Source: Desulfopila sp. IMCC35008
GTDB lineage: Bacteria; Desulfobacterota; Desulfobulbia; Desulfobulbales; Desulfocapsaceae
Length of the DNA stretch: 64,000 bases
Assembly: GCF_010646885.2 (NCBI RefSeq)
Contig: NZ_CP050700.1
Location: 1,371,501 to 1,435,500, forward strand
Direction of reading: 5' to 3'
A program made the position numbers and the translations under genes. The number at the start of each line of letters is the position of its first letter. Within the stretch, counting starts at the first letter, position 1. A model generated the notes under the pieces. The model was not told the origin of the DNA and did not search any database. It saw only the letters and a program-made list of their open reading frames with translations. Below are positions 1 through 9,244 of this stretch, one piece after another.

Positions 1-870
1 ACCAGCCAGATTGTCGGTGTCCAGACTGTCAACAACGTCCTGCACGATACACCGGATGAGCGATACAAGATGATCACAGGCCAGGTGAAGGACCTCTGTT
101 ACGGTCTCTATGGAAAGACAGCAGTGCCTATCGATAAAGAGCTGCAGAAGAAGGCATTGAAGGGATACCCGCGTGGAGAAGAGCCGATTACGTCACGACC
201 TGCAGAGGTCCTTGAGCCAGAGCTCGAAAAGGCCAAGGAAGAGATAGGAGATTTGGCTGTCGATATCGACGATCAGATCCTCTATGCAATTTTTCCGGTC
301 ACCGGTAAGAAGTTTCTGGAATGGAAGTATGGCAAAACAGAGGCACCGGACAGTGTTAAGCCGATCTCCCTTGAGCAGGTTGCTGCGCGTGATGCACTGG
401 TCAAGAAAGCACTGGCCGGAGAGCTTATCGAGAAGCCGGATGCTCCGGAGAAGACCGAAGCGGTACGCAGTTTTAACGTCTATGTGGATGAAGAGTTCTT
501 CCAGGTAGATGTCGACCCAGTTGGTGGTGCCCCTGTAATTGCCACACCCCAGGTTGCTGTTGCCCCTGCTGCCCCGGTAGCACCTAAAGCTGCTGCCCCG
601 GTTGCCAAAGCCGCACCAGCTGCTGCATCTGCCCCAGCACCTGCCGCGTCCGCAGACGGGACGGTCCTTGCTGCACCGATGCCGGGTATGGTTGTAAGAT
701 TTGAGAAAAAAGTAGGTGATACGGTGAAGCAGGGTGATACTATTCTTATCCTGGAAGCGATGAAGATGGAAAATGCACTCGTGGCACCGTGTGATGGAAC
801 CATCAATGCAGTTAACTTTGCGGTCGGTGATTCTGTCGTCAAGGGAGCGACACTGGCTGTTATTGGCTAA
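1..870 (+). CDS. oadA: oxaloacetate decarboxylase alpha / pyruvate carboxylase subunit B, 3' part
   Basis: The reading frame is open from base 1, so the 5' end lies outside the window. The visible 289 codons are the C-terminal part of a biotin-dependent carboxyltransferase subunit. After the end of the carboxyltransferase region comes a flexible Ala/Pro-rich linker (about 520-650) and a biotinyl domain. The biotin attachment motif EAMKMEN is present, with the acceptor lysine codon at 763-765. Such proteins carry carboxybiotin between a carboxylase and oxaloacetate or pyruvate. Whether this one works as a sodium-pumping decarboxylase or as pyruvate carboxylase subunit B cannot be decided without its partner genes. 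A strong terminator follows, so this is the last gene of its transcript. Confidence 0.9.
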   Translation, partial: TSQIVGVQTVNNVLHDTPDERYKMITGQVKDLCYGLYGKTAVPIDKELQKKALKGYPRGEEPITSRPAEVLEPELEKAKEEIGDLAVDIDDQILYAIFPVTGKKFLEWKYGKTEAPDSVKPISLEQVAARDALVKKALAGELIEKPDAPEKTEAVRSFNVYVDEEFFQVDVDPVGGAPVIATPQVAVAPAAPVAPKAAAPVAKAAPAAASAPAPAASADGTVLAAPMPGMVVRFEKKVGDTVKQGDTILILEAMKMENALVAPCDGTINAVNFAVGDSVVKGATLAVIG

Positions 871-896
871 TATGGTGCTTACATAAAACCACTCCG

Positions 897-936
897 GGCA
901 TGAAGGTCGTTTGTAAACGACCTTCATGCCTTTTTT
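897..936 (+). terminator. rho-independent terminator after the carboxylase subunit
   Basis: The arm at 897-912 (GGCATGAAGGTCGTTT) is perfectly complementary to 915-930, giving a stem of about 15 bp with a tiny loop. A run of six T follows at 931-936. It separates the carboxylase transcript from the next gene. Confidence 0.93.
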
Positions 937-958
937 ATTTCCAGTACAGGAGGGTGAA

Positions 959-1474
959 ATGATTATTCGTGAACTAAACGGTACTACACCTCAATTCGGG
1001 CAGGACTGTTTTCTCGCTGAAAACGCAACAGTGATCGGTGATGTGATTATGGGTGACAATTGTTCAATCTGGTACAATGCTGTTGTCCGTGGAGACGTTC
1101 ATTATATACGTATGGGTGACAAGGTGAATGTTCAGGATGGAGCAGTGATTCACGGAACCTATAAAAAATCGCCTACTAATATCGGTAATAATGTTTCTAT
1201 TGCCCATAATGCAATTGTGCATGGTTGTACGGTGAAGGACAACGTCCTTATCGGGATGGGAGCAATCGTTATGGATGATGCAGTTGTCGAGAGTAATAGT
1301 ATAATTGCAGCAGGGGCGGTTATAACCCGTGGAACGCATGTAGAGCCGGGATCTATTTATGCGGGTGTGCCGGCAAAAAAGGTGAAAGATATCAGTCAAG
1401 AACATATCTCTGGTGAGATACAGCGGATAGCGGACAGTTATATCAAATATGCCAGTTGGTATAAAGAAGAGTAA
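959..1474 (+). CDS. gamma-carbonic anhydrase-like hexapeptide-repeat protein (YrdA/PaaY family)
   Basis: The 171-residue protein consists of left-handed beta-helix hexapeptide repeats (for example AVIHG, IGNNVSIAHNAIVHG, VLIGMGAIVMDD, IIAAGAVITRG) and ends with the family motif YAGVPAKKVK followed by a short C-terminal helix. Histidines in the repeats match the metal ligands of gamma-class carbonic anhydrases. Homologues are cytoplasmic trimers; some hydrate CO2, many have no proven activity. The ATG at 959 is chosen because a strong AGGAGG at 948-953 precedes it; a longer in-frame start at 926 lies inside the upstream terminator. It is probably transcribed alone. Confidence 0.9.
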   Translation: MIIRELNGTTPQFGQDCFLAENATVIGDVIMGDNCSIWYNAVVRGDVHYIRMGDKVNVQDGAVIHGTYKKSPTNIGNNVSIAHNAIVHGCTVKDNVLIGMGAIVMDDAVVESNSIIAAGAVITRGTHVEPGSIYAGVPAKKVKDISQEHISGEIQRIADSYIKYASWYKEE

Positions 1475-1602
1475 AAGTTGCGGAACAGGGTACTGATTCC
1501 GGCCAGAGTCCATTTGTTCATACTTCTGGTGTCGGAATTCTGCGGTGCCGGATAATAAAAGGTCCACTTTTGTCATTTTTTGAGGTTGGAGTACCCACGA
1601 CA

Positions 1603-1950
1603 ATGATGAAAAGTTATAACGGCAGTTGTCATTGTGGAACTGTGCGGTTTGAAGTCGTTACCGACACTAATCACAGTGTTATTTGTAACTGTTCAATCTG
1701 TAAAAGGCGAAATACGGTCATGTTGCGATGTAATGAGCAGGATTTGCGAATTATCTCAGGACGTGACGAATTAACTCTATATCGTTTCAATACCATGGTG
1801 GCAGAACACTATTTCTGCCAAAAATGCGGCATTTATACATTTCATAAGATGCGAAAGGCGCCAGATAAGTATGCTGTTAATGCAGGATGTCTGGAGGGGG
1901 TGGACCCTTATGGATTGCAACCTGCCTCTATACGCGGGTCTGCAAAATAG
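1603..1950 (+). CDS. GFA/CENP-V domain zinc protein, possibly with a frameshifted end
   Basis: This 115-residue protein has the GFA (glutathione-dependent formaldehyde-activating enzyme-like) fold signature: SCHCGTVRFEV near the N-terminus, CNCSICKRR, and a later FCQKCGIYTFHK. These cysteines bind zinc in the family. The enzymatic role of most members is unknown; binding of glutathione or small thiols is only a family guess. The conserved C-terminal GCLEGVDP is present. After it, the +1 frame reads LPLYAGLQNSFHPEF, which resembles the usual family ending better than the annotated ASIRGSAK, so a one-base shift near 1917-1925 is possible. Tandem ATG codons at 1603 and 1606 compete as the start. 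Confidence 0.85.
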   Translation: MMKSYNGSCHCGTVRFEVVTDTNHSVICNCSICKRRNTVMLRCNEQDLRIISGRDELTLYRFNTMVAEHYFCQKCGIYTFHKMRKAPDKYAVNAGCLEGVDPYGLQPASIRGSAK

Positions 1951-2648
1951 TTTCCATCCTGAATTTCAGCATTCTAGTCATAATGAGAGTCGCAACGCTG
2001 AGATTGGACAGATGGGTAGTTTTTGAATGGGAACTTAATAGAGTAGCCCTCGACCCGCTGACTTTTTCAAGTGAAGTGTCAGATCAAATCGGGACTATCT
2101 TAAATAATACTTGTAGTCAGATTGAGTAGAACGTGCTGTTATATCCGTGCCAGCTGCTGCGAAAGCACCATGGCTACTTGTATAACATTTCGTAAAAAAG
2201 ATGACTTGTCTTCGGTCATACCTGCTGGGTTTCAGGAGGGGTAATCAAAATATATACTCCTTTCCACGCATACTGTATGAAAGAGCAACTGGAACATTTC
2301 CGATATACTGCATCATGACGCGAGGTACTTCGTATTGACGCTCAGCCCAGGAGGCTGTCTGAGAATACCCTTTTCCCCAGTTCTTCGTCATTTCATAATA
2401 ATACACGGTACCCGGTCGTGTTCCTACCCAGCCTCATCGTTGCGGCACAAACGTTACCCCCGTAATATCAGTTGCAGGGCAGCTTCGTCTCTTTGTCTGT
2501 GGGCTCTGCCATGTTTATTGATGATTGGCAGGGAATCATACCATTTCAGGGACAGGTGAGCTGATTGAAATCCATGTCGAATGTGCCGATACTTATTTGT
2601 TTATATCATATTGGATAAAGACGTATCAATGTACCCAGGGAATTCAGG
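1951..2648. other. gene-free stretch, nothing recognised
   Basis: About 700 bases separate the GFA gene from the converging permease. The open frames here (for example 2335-2559) are short, low in similarity to anything I recognise and lack a good ribosome site. Part of it could be decayed coding sequence. Confidence 0.5.
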
Positions 2649-3701
2649 TTAGACGGTTGTCAGGTTTACCAGAAAACCAGCGGAAATGGCCATGAGCATA
2701 GCTGAGGCGAGGAAGGCTGCGAGCAGGGGAAGCCTGAATAGCCCTCTTAGCATGGCAACTTCCGGCAGACTTGCCCCGGCGCCACCAATGATCAGCGCTA
2801 TTATTGCCCCCATACTCATCCCTTTGGCAAGAAGGCTGGCAGCGATTGGAACCATGGTCGCTGCCCTGAGGTAGAGGGGGATGCCTACTATGGCTGATAA
2901 CGGCACGGCTAAAGGATTATCAGCACCGGCAATTCCGGCAACCAGATCGGCAGGTAAAAATCCGTGAATGAAAGAACCAGTTGCCACACCTAAAAAAACA
3001 AAGGGAAGGAGCGTCCTGAATTGTAAGAGAGCGTCGCTGAAAATTCTCATCCAGCGACTCGGTTGCGGAGTGATTACGGGAAGAACCGGGGGGAAATGAG
3101 TATCGGATGTGGGACCGGTAGTCGCGCAACACTGCATTACCTGATGAAGTTGAACAGGTTGCATGGGCACTTCGTTCTCGCAACAAGCAGTTGTTGCAAG
3201 AGGGGTGATAGTTGTGGATGATTCAGCGTCTTCAGAATTTTTAAAAAGTACATCCTGTCTTACATAGCGGGCAAAACCGGCTCTCTCCAGGCAGAAACTG
3301 ATAACGATTGTCATACCGATTGCAACAGTTGCATAAATAAAAGTAATTTCAAAACCGAGCAGGGTGAAAAATAATGGTATGATTATCGGATTGACGAGAG
3401 GAGATGTGAATAGAAATGCCATTGTAGGGCCGAACCCCGCTTTTGCCCGCAACAACCCAACCATAACCGGTATGGTTGAACAACTGCAGAAAGGGGTAAT
3501 ACCACCCAGGATAGAGCCAATAAGATAGCCTCCGCCGTACTTCCCTGAAAGTAATCGTTGCACTTTCTCTTTTGGTAAAAACTCATTGATAACGCCAACC
3601 ATAAAGCTGATACCGATAAACAGGACTGCCAGTTCGGTCATGGTGTAGACGAAGAAGTTTGCTGTTTCTTTTATCAAAGGGAGGTATTCCTGGTATATCA
3701 T
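2649..3701 (-). CDS. ArsP/YraQ-type permease (DUF318), probable metalloid efflux
   Basis: The 350-residue inner-membrane protein has about eight to ten hydrophobic segments in two halves. The first half carries the family signature TPFCSCSTIPVMVG and SPLVNPIIIPLF; the second carries the mirrored GIPLYLRAATMVPIA and IGGAGASLPEV. Between the halves is a soluble loop (about residues 165-220) rich in cysteine pairs (ACCENE, QCCATT). ArsP-like members export trivalent organoarsenicals; other YraQ members have no known substrate. The upstream ArsR gene with a CC pair near its end supports a thiophilic metalloid or metal as the inducer, which is inference. Its own operator-like site lies just upstream at 3714-3729. 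Confidence 0.88.
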   Translation of the reverse strand: MIYQEYLPLIKETANFFVYTMTELAVLFIGISFMVGVINEFLPKEKVQRLLSGKYGGGYLIGSILGGITPFCSCSTIPVMVGLLRAKAGFGPTMAFLFTSPLVNPIIIPLFFTLLGFEITFIYATVAIGMTIVISFCLERAGFARYVRQDVLFKNSEDAESSTTITPLATTACCENEVPMQPVQLHQVMQCCATTGPTSDTHFPPVLPVITPQPSRWMRIFSDALLQFRTLLPFVFLGVATGSFIHGFLPADLVAGIAGADNPLAVPLSAIVGIPLYLRAATMVPIAASLLAKGMSMGAIIALIIGGAGASLPEVAMLRGLFRLPLLAAFLASAMLMAISAGFLVNLTTV

Positions 3702-3713
3702 TTCTCTGTACCC

Positions 3714-3729
3714 ATATAACTAGAAATAT
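3714..3729. promoter_or_regulatory. candidate ArsR operator in front of the permease
   Basis: The near-palindrome ATATAACTAGAAATAT fits the pattern ATAT-NN-CTAG-NN-ATAT. The same 16-base pattern occurs upstream of the arsR gene at 4161-4176, and a 12-base block (CTAGAAATATAG, 3720-3731) recurs there exactly in opposite orientation (4159-4170). Confidence 0.6.
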
Positions 3730-3794
3730 AGAAATTAAATGCGTGTAAACTGACAGATAATGGTATCAGTCTTTGGGCAACACTCTATTGGCTG

Positions 3795-4094
3795 CTATTT
3801 AGTTTTACTCTGCAGAGTACAACATTCGGATATAAGGTAATCGGTAAGTTCCCTCACTGCGTCAAGCTGTGGTTCGCAGTGTAAAATACGACTTTCCCGG
3901 CGTTGTTTAATCAAGCCAACCTGGACAAGGCGTTTAATATGATGCGTCAAAGTAGAGCCGGGTATCCCAAGATTCTCCTGGATCTTACCAACCGGCAAAC
4001 CTTCGTTTCCGGCTTTTACAAGTAAACGAAAGATCGACAATCGTGTTGTGTTTCCAAGTTCTGCGCATCGGTTGGCAGCATTTTCCAATTCCAT
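3795..4094 (-). CDS. ArsR-family winged-helix repressor
   Basis: The 99-residue protein is a complete ArsR/SmtB-type winged helix: ELGNTTRLSIFRLL at the start of the DNA-binding domain, and the recognition helix region GIPGSTLTHHIKRLVQVGLI. It lacks the classical ELCVCDL metal motif but has a cysteine pair near the C-terminus (SECCTLQ), which could sense thiophilic metalloids. It lies directly upstream of the permease on the same strand, 93 bases apart. Autoregulation is likely, since a matching operator-like palindrome sits in its own promoter region (4161-4176). Confidence 0.9.
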   Translation of the reverse strand: MELENAANRCAELGNTTRLSIFRLLVKAGNEGLPVGKIQENLGIPGSTLTHHIKRLVQVGLIKQRRESRILHCEPQLDAVRELTDYLISECCTLQSKTK

Positions 4095-4160
4095 CGGGCT
4101 CTCCTGATATTCAACCTTCTCTGGTGTATACGTTAGAAAAAAAAGAGGTTCTTGTCAACT

Positions 4161-4176
4161 ATATTTCTAGATATAT
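4161..4176. promoter_or_regulatory. candidate autoregulatory ArsR operator
   Basis: The site ATATTTCTAGATATAT has the form ATAT-NN-CTAG-NN-ATAT and lies about 67 bases upstream of the arsR start. It matches the site at 3714-3729 in front of the permease. Confidence 0.6.
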
Positions 4177-4724
4177 CGAAACAACAAGGTTGGTTTGAAT
4201 AACAATGGAAAACTTTCTTTTCATCAAATTCGGTCATGTCCGGGTAGGTGAAAATGTTTCGTGTGTGCTGGCAGAACACGATGATTATCAGCCTGTTTCC
4301 GCTGGTTAGATCACGCCATATGATAAGGATTTTCGGTAATGCACTATCATTTCTGGCCGGCGGAGACCCCTGATTGTGAACAGACAGGAAGGGCGGGCCT
4401 GGCAGTCTATGTGATGCAGTCGATAACAGTAAGCTTGGTTTTGCAGAAGTCATCTTCATTCTTAACCAGCTTGCAAGCGAATAAATACATCATACTGTCG
4501 AAATAGTCGTCAACGATACCGTTAATTTGTTAGAAACCAGAAGGGTTATGGTCAATACAATAAAACCAGAAGGGCGGCAACCATTCTATCTCTCTTCTTG
4601 GAAAAGTTTACAATAGACACATAAGCTAGAAGGAATAAATAATGAGAACTTGCAGTTGGTAATTGTGTGGTACTGTAAACTGCGTATTGAAACTCATTGG
4701 AATTTCAGGTTTTCTACAAAACTG
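4177..4724. other. gene-free stretch with a 12-base direct repeat
   Basis: No convincing gene is seen between arsR and the converging end of the amylosucrase gene region. A 12-base direct repeat AAACCAGAAGGG occurs at 4534-4545 and 4563-4574. No clear terminator for the amylosucrase gene was found. Confidence 0.5.
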
Positions 4725-6677
4725 TTACCTTTCAGATAACCAGTAAAAACTGTAACCAGGAATGACCAGACTATTTTTGAAAATATCGGGACGTTCTCCT
4801 CGGTACAAATCTATCAACGAGCGGTATTGAATTTGCCAGCCTGCCAGGTCTTCGAGGTTGAGGTGCTGCGGTTTGTCGCTGAAATTTGCAACCACCAAAA
4901 CCTTTTCGAGCGATTGTTGTAGATGGTAACGTCCAAATACGAACAAGTGTGGGTTGTCCACTTCGATCAGGTCTCGATTATTGAAATCAGCGAAAACATT
5001 GATTTCTTTCCGAACGGCAATCATCCGTTTTAGTGCGATATAAATTTCAAACTCAACGGTTCCAGGTGTGTTTCTCCGCTCTGCTTTTTCCCAGTCAATC
5101 GTTGGTCGATGTACCCAGCGACTGTCCCCTTTTTTATGAGGATCATTGCGGTAAGAATCATCGTTTAAGGTTCCAATTTCATCGCCGTAGTAGAGAAGAG
5201 GGATACCGCCGAACGAAAGAATCATGCCGTGCAATAAAAGAATCAATTTGATTGAATCAGTAGTGGCCTTGTTGTCTCCAGTTTCCAAGGCATGTTCAAG
5301 TCCTGCTAAAGAGGCGAGGGAGCCGGAAATGCGGCTGTCACGAGTCTTGGGGTTCTGCCCGAAAGGCAAACCTCGGGCATGAGAATCGTCAAAGTTGCCG
5401 GTGAAATAGTCAATCAGAAATTTTCTATGCTGACTGGGGTTATAGTCGCAGAGTTGAATGTCCCGGTCGTCAAATCCAAGCCCTATGTCGTCGTGGCAAC
5501 GTACATAATTCAGCCAGGTAGCCCCGTCCAGTTTAACAGGCAAACTCTTTATCCCCTGATTAAGCAGACAAGTATTTTTTGTTGCCACGGCGTCCCAGAG
5601 CAGGGCCATAAAGGTTGCATTGTAGGCGATCTCACATTCCTTCGCTATGACCGCATCTTCTCCAAAATATTTTATCACTTCAATAGGGGCGACTATGGCT
5701 TCGGCAATAAAAACTACCCCTGGCGCGGAGACTTGACAGCAGTCTTTGAGAAGTTGCAGAATCAGATGCGCTTCACGCTCATTTTGACAAGTGCTGCCGA
5801 TTTTCTTCCATAGAAAAGCAACAGCATCAAGCCGAAGGATATCGGCTCCCTGGTTTGCCCAAAACAGGATAATATTGAGCATCTCAATAAAAACCTCTGG
5901 GTTGCTATAATTGAGGTCCCATTGAAAATCGTTGAAGACAGTCATCACCCAGCGATTCATTTCTTCATCCCAGGTGAAATTCCCAGGGGCAGTTTGAGGA
6001 AATATTTCGGGCATACTTTGTTCGAACATATCCGGAACATTCCTTGAAGCGAAACAATAATAATAGTCCTGATATTTCTTTTCTCCGGCTTTGGCCCTGG
6101 TTGCCCAGTAATGCTTGTTAGAAGTGTGATTTACCACAACATCAAGCACCAGCAGGATATCACGCTTTTTCATTTCGGTTGACAGGGATTGAAGATCCTC
6201 CAGGTTGCCAACCTCAGGGTTGATTTCCCGAAAATCGCTAACTGCATACCCACCATCACTGCTTCCTTCCGGACATTGCATTATTGGCATCACATGGAGG
6301 AGGTTAATCCCTAACTCCTGAAAATAGTGCAACCGTTGCTTTAAATTGTTCAGGCTTCCTGCAAATCCTTTGCAGTATAGAGCCATTCCAACTAAACGTT
6401 GGCTGAGAAACCAGTTGTAATCTTTTTCTCGGGCCAGATCGAGCTGCCGGAGTTTTTTCGGGCGTTTGATATACTGTAGGGCCATTGCTTCCACAAGCTT
6501 TTGAGCCAGCTCCTCAAAATCATCTCGATCGCCGTAAAGATTTTGAAACAGAGAGTGGATACCGTAAAAGTTTGCCCCGAGTCGAGTATAGAAGTGTCGT
6601 AAGTCCTGTTCGGATATTTCAGGTTTGATACGGTTAAGAATATCGTTTAAAAGCGTGTGGGAGACCTGTTCGTACAT
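4725..6677 (-). CDS. ams: amylosucrase (GH13)
   Basis: The 650-residue protein matches amylosucrase in length and motifs. It transfers glucose from sucrose to an alpha-1,4-glucan and releases fructose. The GH13 catalytic residues are visible: nucleophile D284 in LRLDAVAFLWK, acid/base E326 in FIAEAI, and transition-state D396 in VRCHDDIGLG; these sit within a few residues of the Neisseria enzyme's catalytic positions. The N-terminal helical region (1-85), the barrel, and a C-terminal beta domain are all present, and there is no signal peptide, so it is cytoplasmic. It lies downstream of sucrose-phosphate synthase on the same strand (229-base gap). The pairing suggests that sucrose made as an osmolyte can be turned into glucan storage when no longer needed. 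Confidence 0.9.
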   Translation of the reverse strand: MYEQVSHTLLNDILNRIKPEISEQDLRHFYTRLGANFYGIHSLFQNLYGDRDDFEELAQKLVEAMALQYIKRPKKLRQLDLAREKDYNWFLSQRLVGMALYCKGFAGSLNNLKQRLHYFQELGINLLHVMPIMQCPEGSSDGGYAVSDFREINPEVGNLEDLQSLSTEMKKRDILLVLDVVVNHTSNKHYWATRAKAGEKKYQDYYYCFASRNVPDMFEQSMPEIFPQTAPGNFTWDEEMNRWVMTVFNDFQWDLNYSNPEVFIEMLNIILFWANQGADILRLDAVAFLWKKIGSTCQNEREAHLILQLLKDCCQVSAPGVVFIAEAIVAPIEVIKYFGEDAVIAKECEIAYNATFMALLWDAVATKNTCLLNQGIKSLPVKLDGATWLNYVRCHDDIGLGFDDRDIQLCDYNPSQHRKFLIDYFTGNFDDSHARGLPFGQNPKTRDSRISGSLASLAGLEHALETGDNKATTDSIKLILLLHGMILSFGGIPLLYYGDEIGTLNDDSYRNDPHKKGDSRWVHRPTIDWEKAERRNTPGTVEFEIYIALKRMIAVRKEINVFADFNNRDLIEVDNPHLFVFGRYHLQQSLEKVLVVANFSDKPQHLNLEDLAGWQIQYRSLIDLYRGERPDIFKNSLVIPGYSFYWLSER

Positions 6678-6906
6678 AATCTACCTAGAAAGATGATCGA
6701 TGAGGTTTACCTTGGGTAACGTAACTGTTACTCATATTAAAGCGAGGATATAAACTCTTTAAAAATTATAGTCAATCGTTGTCGCCCCACGTAGCTCAAT
6801 GGTGCTTCCTGCACAATATTGAGCATTGCGGAGACTCTGGTCAATGGGTCAATTTGCACGAATTATGTGAATATAAAAGGCATTGAAGGCATCGGCTGCA
6901 CCATAA

Positions 6907-9087
6907 CTATCTGTCTTGCCAGTCATCATCGCCCTGTTTTGTCTGTTGCGGATCCCTGCAAGCCCCAAAAAAATCGTAATATTCAAGTGCCTCAAGAATG
7001 CCTGCGGCATGTGGACGGCTTGAAAAATATACTCGTTCTATATCATCTAGCAGTGACAGCTCTTCATGGTGACGATTAGCAACCACAGCAGCCAGGGTAT
7101 TACCACGCATCATGTCTTCGTCAGCTCCAGACCCACCGGCAACAAAGACGGTTTCCAGGGGAATGCCCAGTTGTTCAACCACATAACGTAATGCCATGCC
7201 TTTTGAGGCTCTCAGCGGAAGAATATCCAGAAATTGTCCAAAAGCAGTCTGGATAAAAAAGGACAACTCCTCTCTGTGCAGCAACTGTTTGATTTCCTCT
7301 ATATCAACGACCTCTGGATCAATATAATAACTGAGCTTAAAACGACTTTGCTTACTATTGGGTTGACTTTTCAAGCCTGGGATATTGACGAGAAGCGACT
7401 TGATTTTTCGTGGTGACCATTGGTAATCGATATGTTTTGTCCAGGCGGTATCTGTTGCAAGCTTTGGGGCGTGATAAATTTCGCCACCGCTACTTGCAAT
7501 AAGTACATCCGGCTCTGGTATTTTGTGCTTTTTCATGAGTTTCAGGGCAGAATCAAGGCGTCTTCCTGTGGCGATAATGAAGTGGCTACTGGTGCGATTT
7601 TTCCTGAGAAGTTCGACTAGCTTTCGAAGCGACTGATCTTTGCCAATCAGGTTTTGGTCGAGATCACTCACTATTGCCCTGTCGCGGTAGAGGCCAGCCC
7701 GCTGTTTCACCGGAATGCGAAGTAGCTGTTCGGAGCGATCCGCAATTGGCTTTACAATGGCAAGGTAGCGCTTGGCATGGGCATCCCAGGAGTAGTTCTT
7801 TTTAACCCCGTAAGCCCCCTGACTTGCATATTTCTGCCATAACTCTCGATCTTCAAGAAGTTTTAACAGTGCTCCTGTAATTGATTCTGGTTCCAACGGG
7901 TCAATGAGAAGTCCATTGTTGCAGTTGGAGATAATATCTTGAGGGCCGCCATCTTCGGTGGCGACAATTGGTAATCCACAAGCAGCGGCTTCAATCTGGG
8001 TCAACCCAAAAGGTTCAGTTAGCGCTGGATTGACAAAAACACCGCCGGAGGCTGCCGCAATTTGGTAAATCATCGGAACCTGATCACGTTGATGGTGCTT
8101 GGGTAGGGCGACCCTTCCATAAAGATCGTACCGGTCAATGGTGATCAGCATTTCATGAAAAACCTCCTGTGCCCCATCTTCCAGGTCATCTATATCATCA
8201 CGGTTGCCAGCAATTATTAAAAGGTTGGCTAATTTCTGCAGATGGGTGGAGAGTCCATAGGCTTCAATAAGGGCGGCGATGTTTTTACGTTTGTCCGGGC
8301 GCGATAGGGCCAGGATAATAGGCTTGTTCGGTGACTTAAGATGTTTGGTCAGTTCTTTGAAAAGTGATGTTGATAATTCTATGCCAGTCGGAAGTGTGAA
8401 CTGATTGAGGTCTGTACCCGGCGGCACAACTCGCATTTGATCTGGCTGATAGTGATCATAAAGCTCATATTGCTCTGTAATTTCCTGATGGGTGGAGGTG
8501 ATAACCCGTTGAGCAGTGGCAAGCGTCTGTTCTTCAGCCTCAATACGCCTACTCATTCTAAAGCGGTTTTCAATTTCCTGCGCCTTTAAACCGCTTGCCA
8601 AGAGTCGGCTCCGCTTGACCCGGCCTAGAGAGTGACCTGTGTGGATGAGCGGTATGCCGAGCAGGCTGGCAAGATATGAACCAACATGGCCTGCATCGGC
8701 GTAGTGGCTATGAATAATGTCTGGGAAGCATTCAGAATCACGAAAAAAATTAACCAAATTGTCTGTGAAAAAATCGAGATGATCCCATAATTCCTCCTTT
8801 GCAAGGTACCCCTCGGGCCCGGCATCAATACGCACAATTTGAAGATTGTTACTAAATATCTCTATTGGCTTCGCGTAGTCATTTGAGACATTGTCACCGA
8901 CCACGCGCTGCGTAATGAGATCAACCTTACTGACGCCATCTTGCTTTGAGAGAGCCTGGGCTAACTCCACGACATAAAGTGTCTGTCCGCCAGTGTCAGC
9001 ATCACGCCCTAGCTCCAGGTTGTGCCAACGGATCAATCCATGTATGCTCAGTAGCGCAATATAAAGTCCATTATTTGGTTTGCTCAC
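6907..9087 (-). CDS. sps: sucrose-phosphate synthase with C-terminal HAD domain
   Basis: The 726-residue protein is a bidomain sucrose-phosphate synthase. The N-terminal GT4 part (about 1-465) starts with LLSIHGLIRWHNLELGRDADTGG-type motifs and has the donor-binding EPFGLTQIEAAACGLP. The C-terminal part (about 475-700) is a HAD-type sucrose-phosphatase-like domain with motif I SDLDQNLIG and motif II FIIATGRR. Motif IV reads GGSGADEDMM instead of the usual GDSGND, so one acidic residue is lost and phosphatase activity may be weak. The protein joins UDP- or ADP-glucose to fructose 6-phosphate in the cytoplasm. It is first in a sucrose unit with amylosucrase and lies 157 bases downstream of a MarR gene on the same strand. 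Confidence 0.92.
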   Translation of the reverse strand: MSKPNNGLYIALLSIHGLIRWHNLELGRDADTGGQTLYVVELAQALSKQDGVSKVDLITQRVVGDNVSNDYAKPIEIFSNNLQIVRIDAGPEGYLAKEELWDHLDFFTDNLVNFFRDSECFPDIIHSHYADAGHVGSYLASLLGIPLIHTGHSLGRVKRSRLLASGLKAQEIENRFRMSRRIEAEEQTLATAQRVITSTHQEITEQYELYDHYQPDQMRVVPPGTDLNQFTLPTGIELSTSLFKELTKHLKSPNKPIILALSRPDKRKNIAALIEAYGLSTHLQKLANLLIIAGNRDDIDDLEDGAQEVFHEMLITIDRYDLYGRVALPKHHQRDQVPMIYQIAAASGGVFVNPALTEPFGLTQIEAAACGLPIVATEDGGPQDIISNCNNGLLIDPLEPESITGALLKLLEDRELWQKYASQGAYGVKKNYSWDAHAKRYLAIVKPIADRSEQLLRIPVKQRAGLYRDRAIVSDLDQNLIGKDQSLRKLVELLRKNRTSSHFIIATGRRLDSALKLMKKHKIPEPDVLIASSGGEIYHAPKLATDTAWTKHIDYQWSPRKIKSLLVNIPGLKSQPNSKQSRFKLSYYIDPEVVDIEEIKQLLHREELSFFIQTAFGQFLDILPLRASKGMALRYVVEQLGIPLETVFVAGGSGADEDMMRGNTLAAVVANRHHEELSLLDDIERVYFSSRPHAAGILEALEYYDFFGACRDPQQTKQGDDDWQDR

Positions 9088-9244
9088 AATTATCCCTTAT
9101 TTAAAAATGCCTTACCATATAATATTTCAACCGCGAAACCACTTTGCAGGAGCGAGGATCAACCTGATTATTGCCTGATCACTCCTTACCCGCCCTCTCA
9201 GCCACTGTGGCCCCTGCGCTGAATTTTTAAGATCCAGCAAGAGT

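Noticed and set aside
480-842. Long minus-strand frame opposite the Ala/Pro-rich linker and biotinyl domain
   Set aside because: It is an antisense shadow of a GC-rich, repetitive linker; the plus-strand protein is clear.
2335-2559. 74-codon plus-strand frame in a gene-free stretch
   Set aside because: No ribosome site, odd composition and no recognisable domain.
4133-4459. 108-codon minus-strand frame upstream of arsR
   Set aside because: It runs through the arsR promoter and operator and shows no domain.
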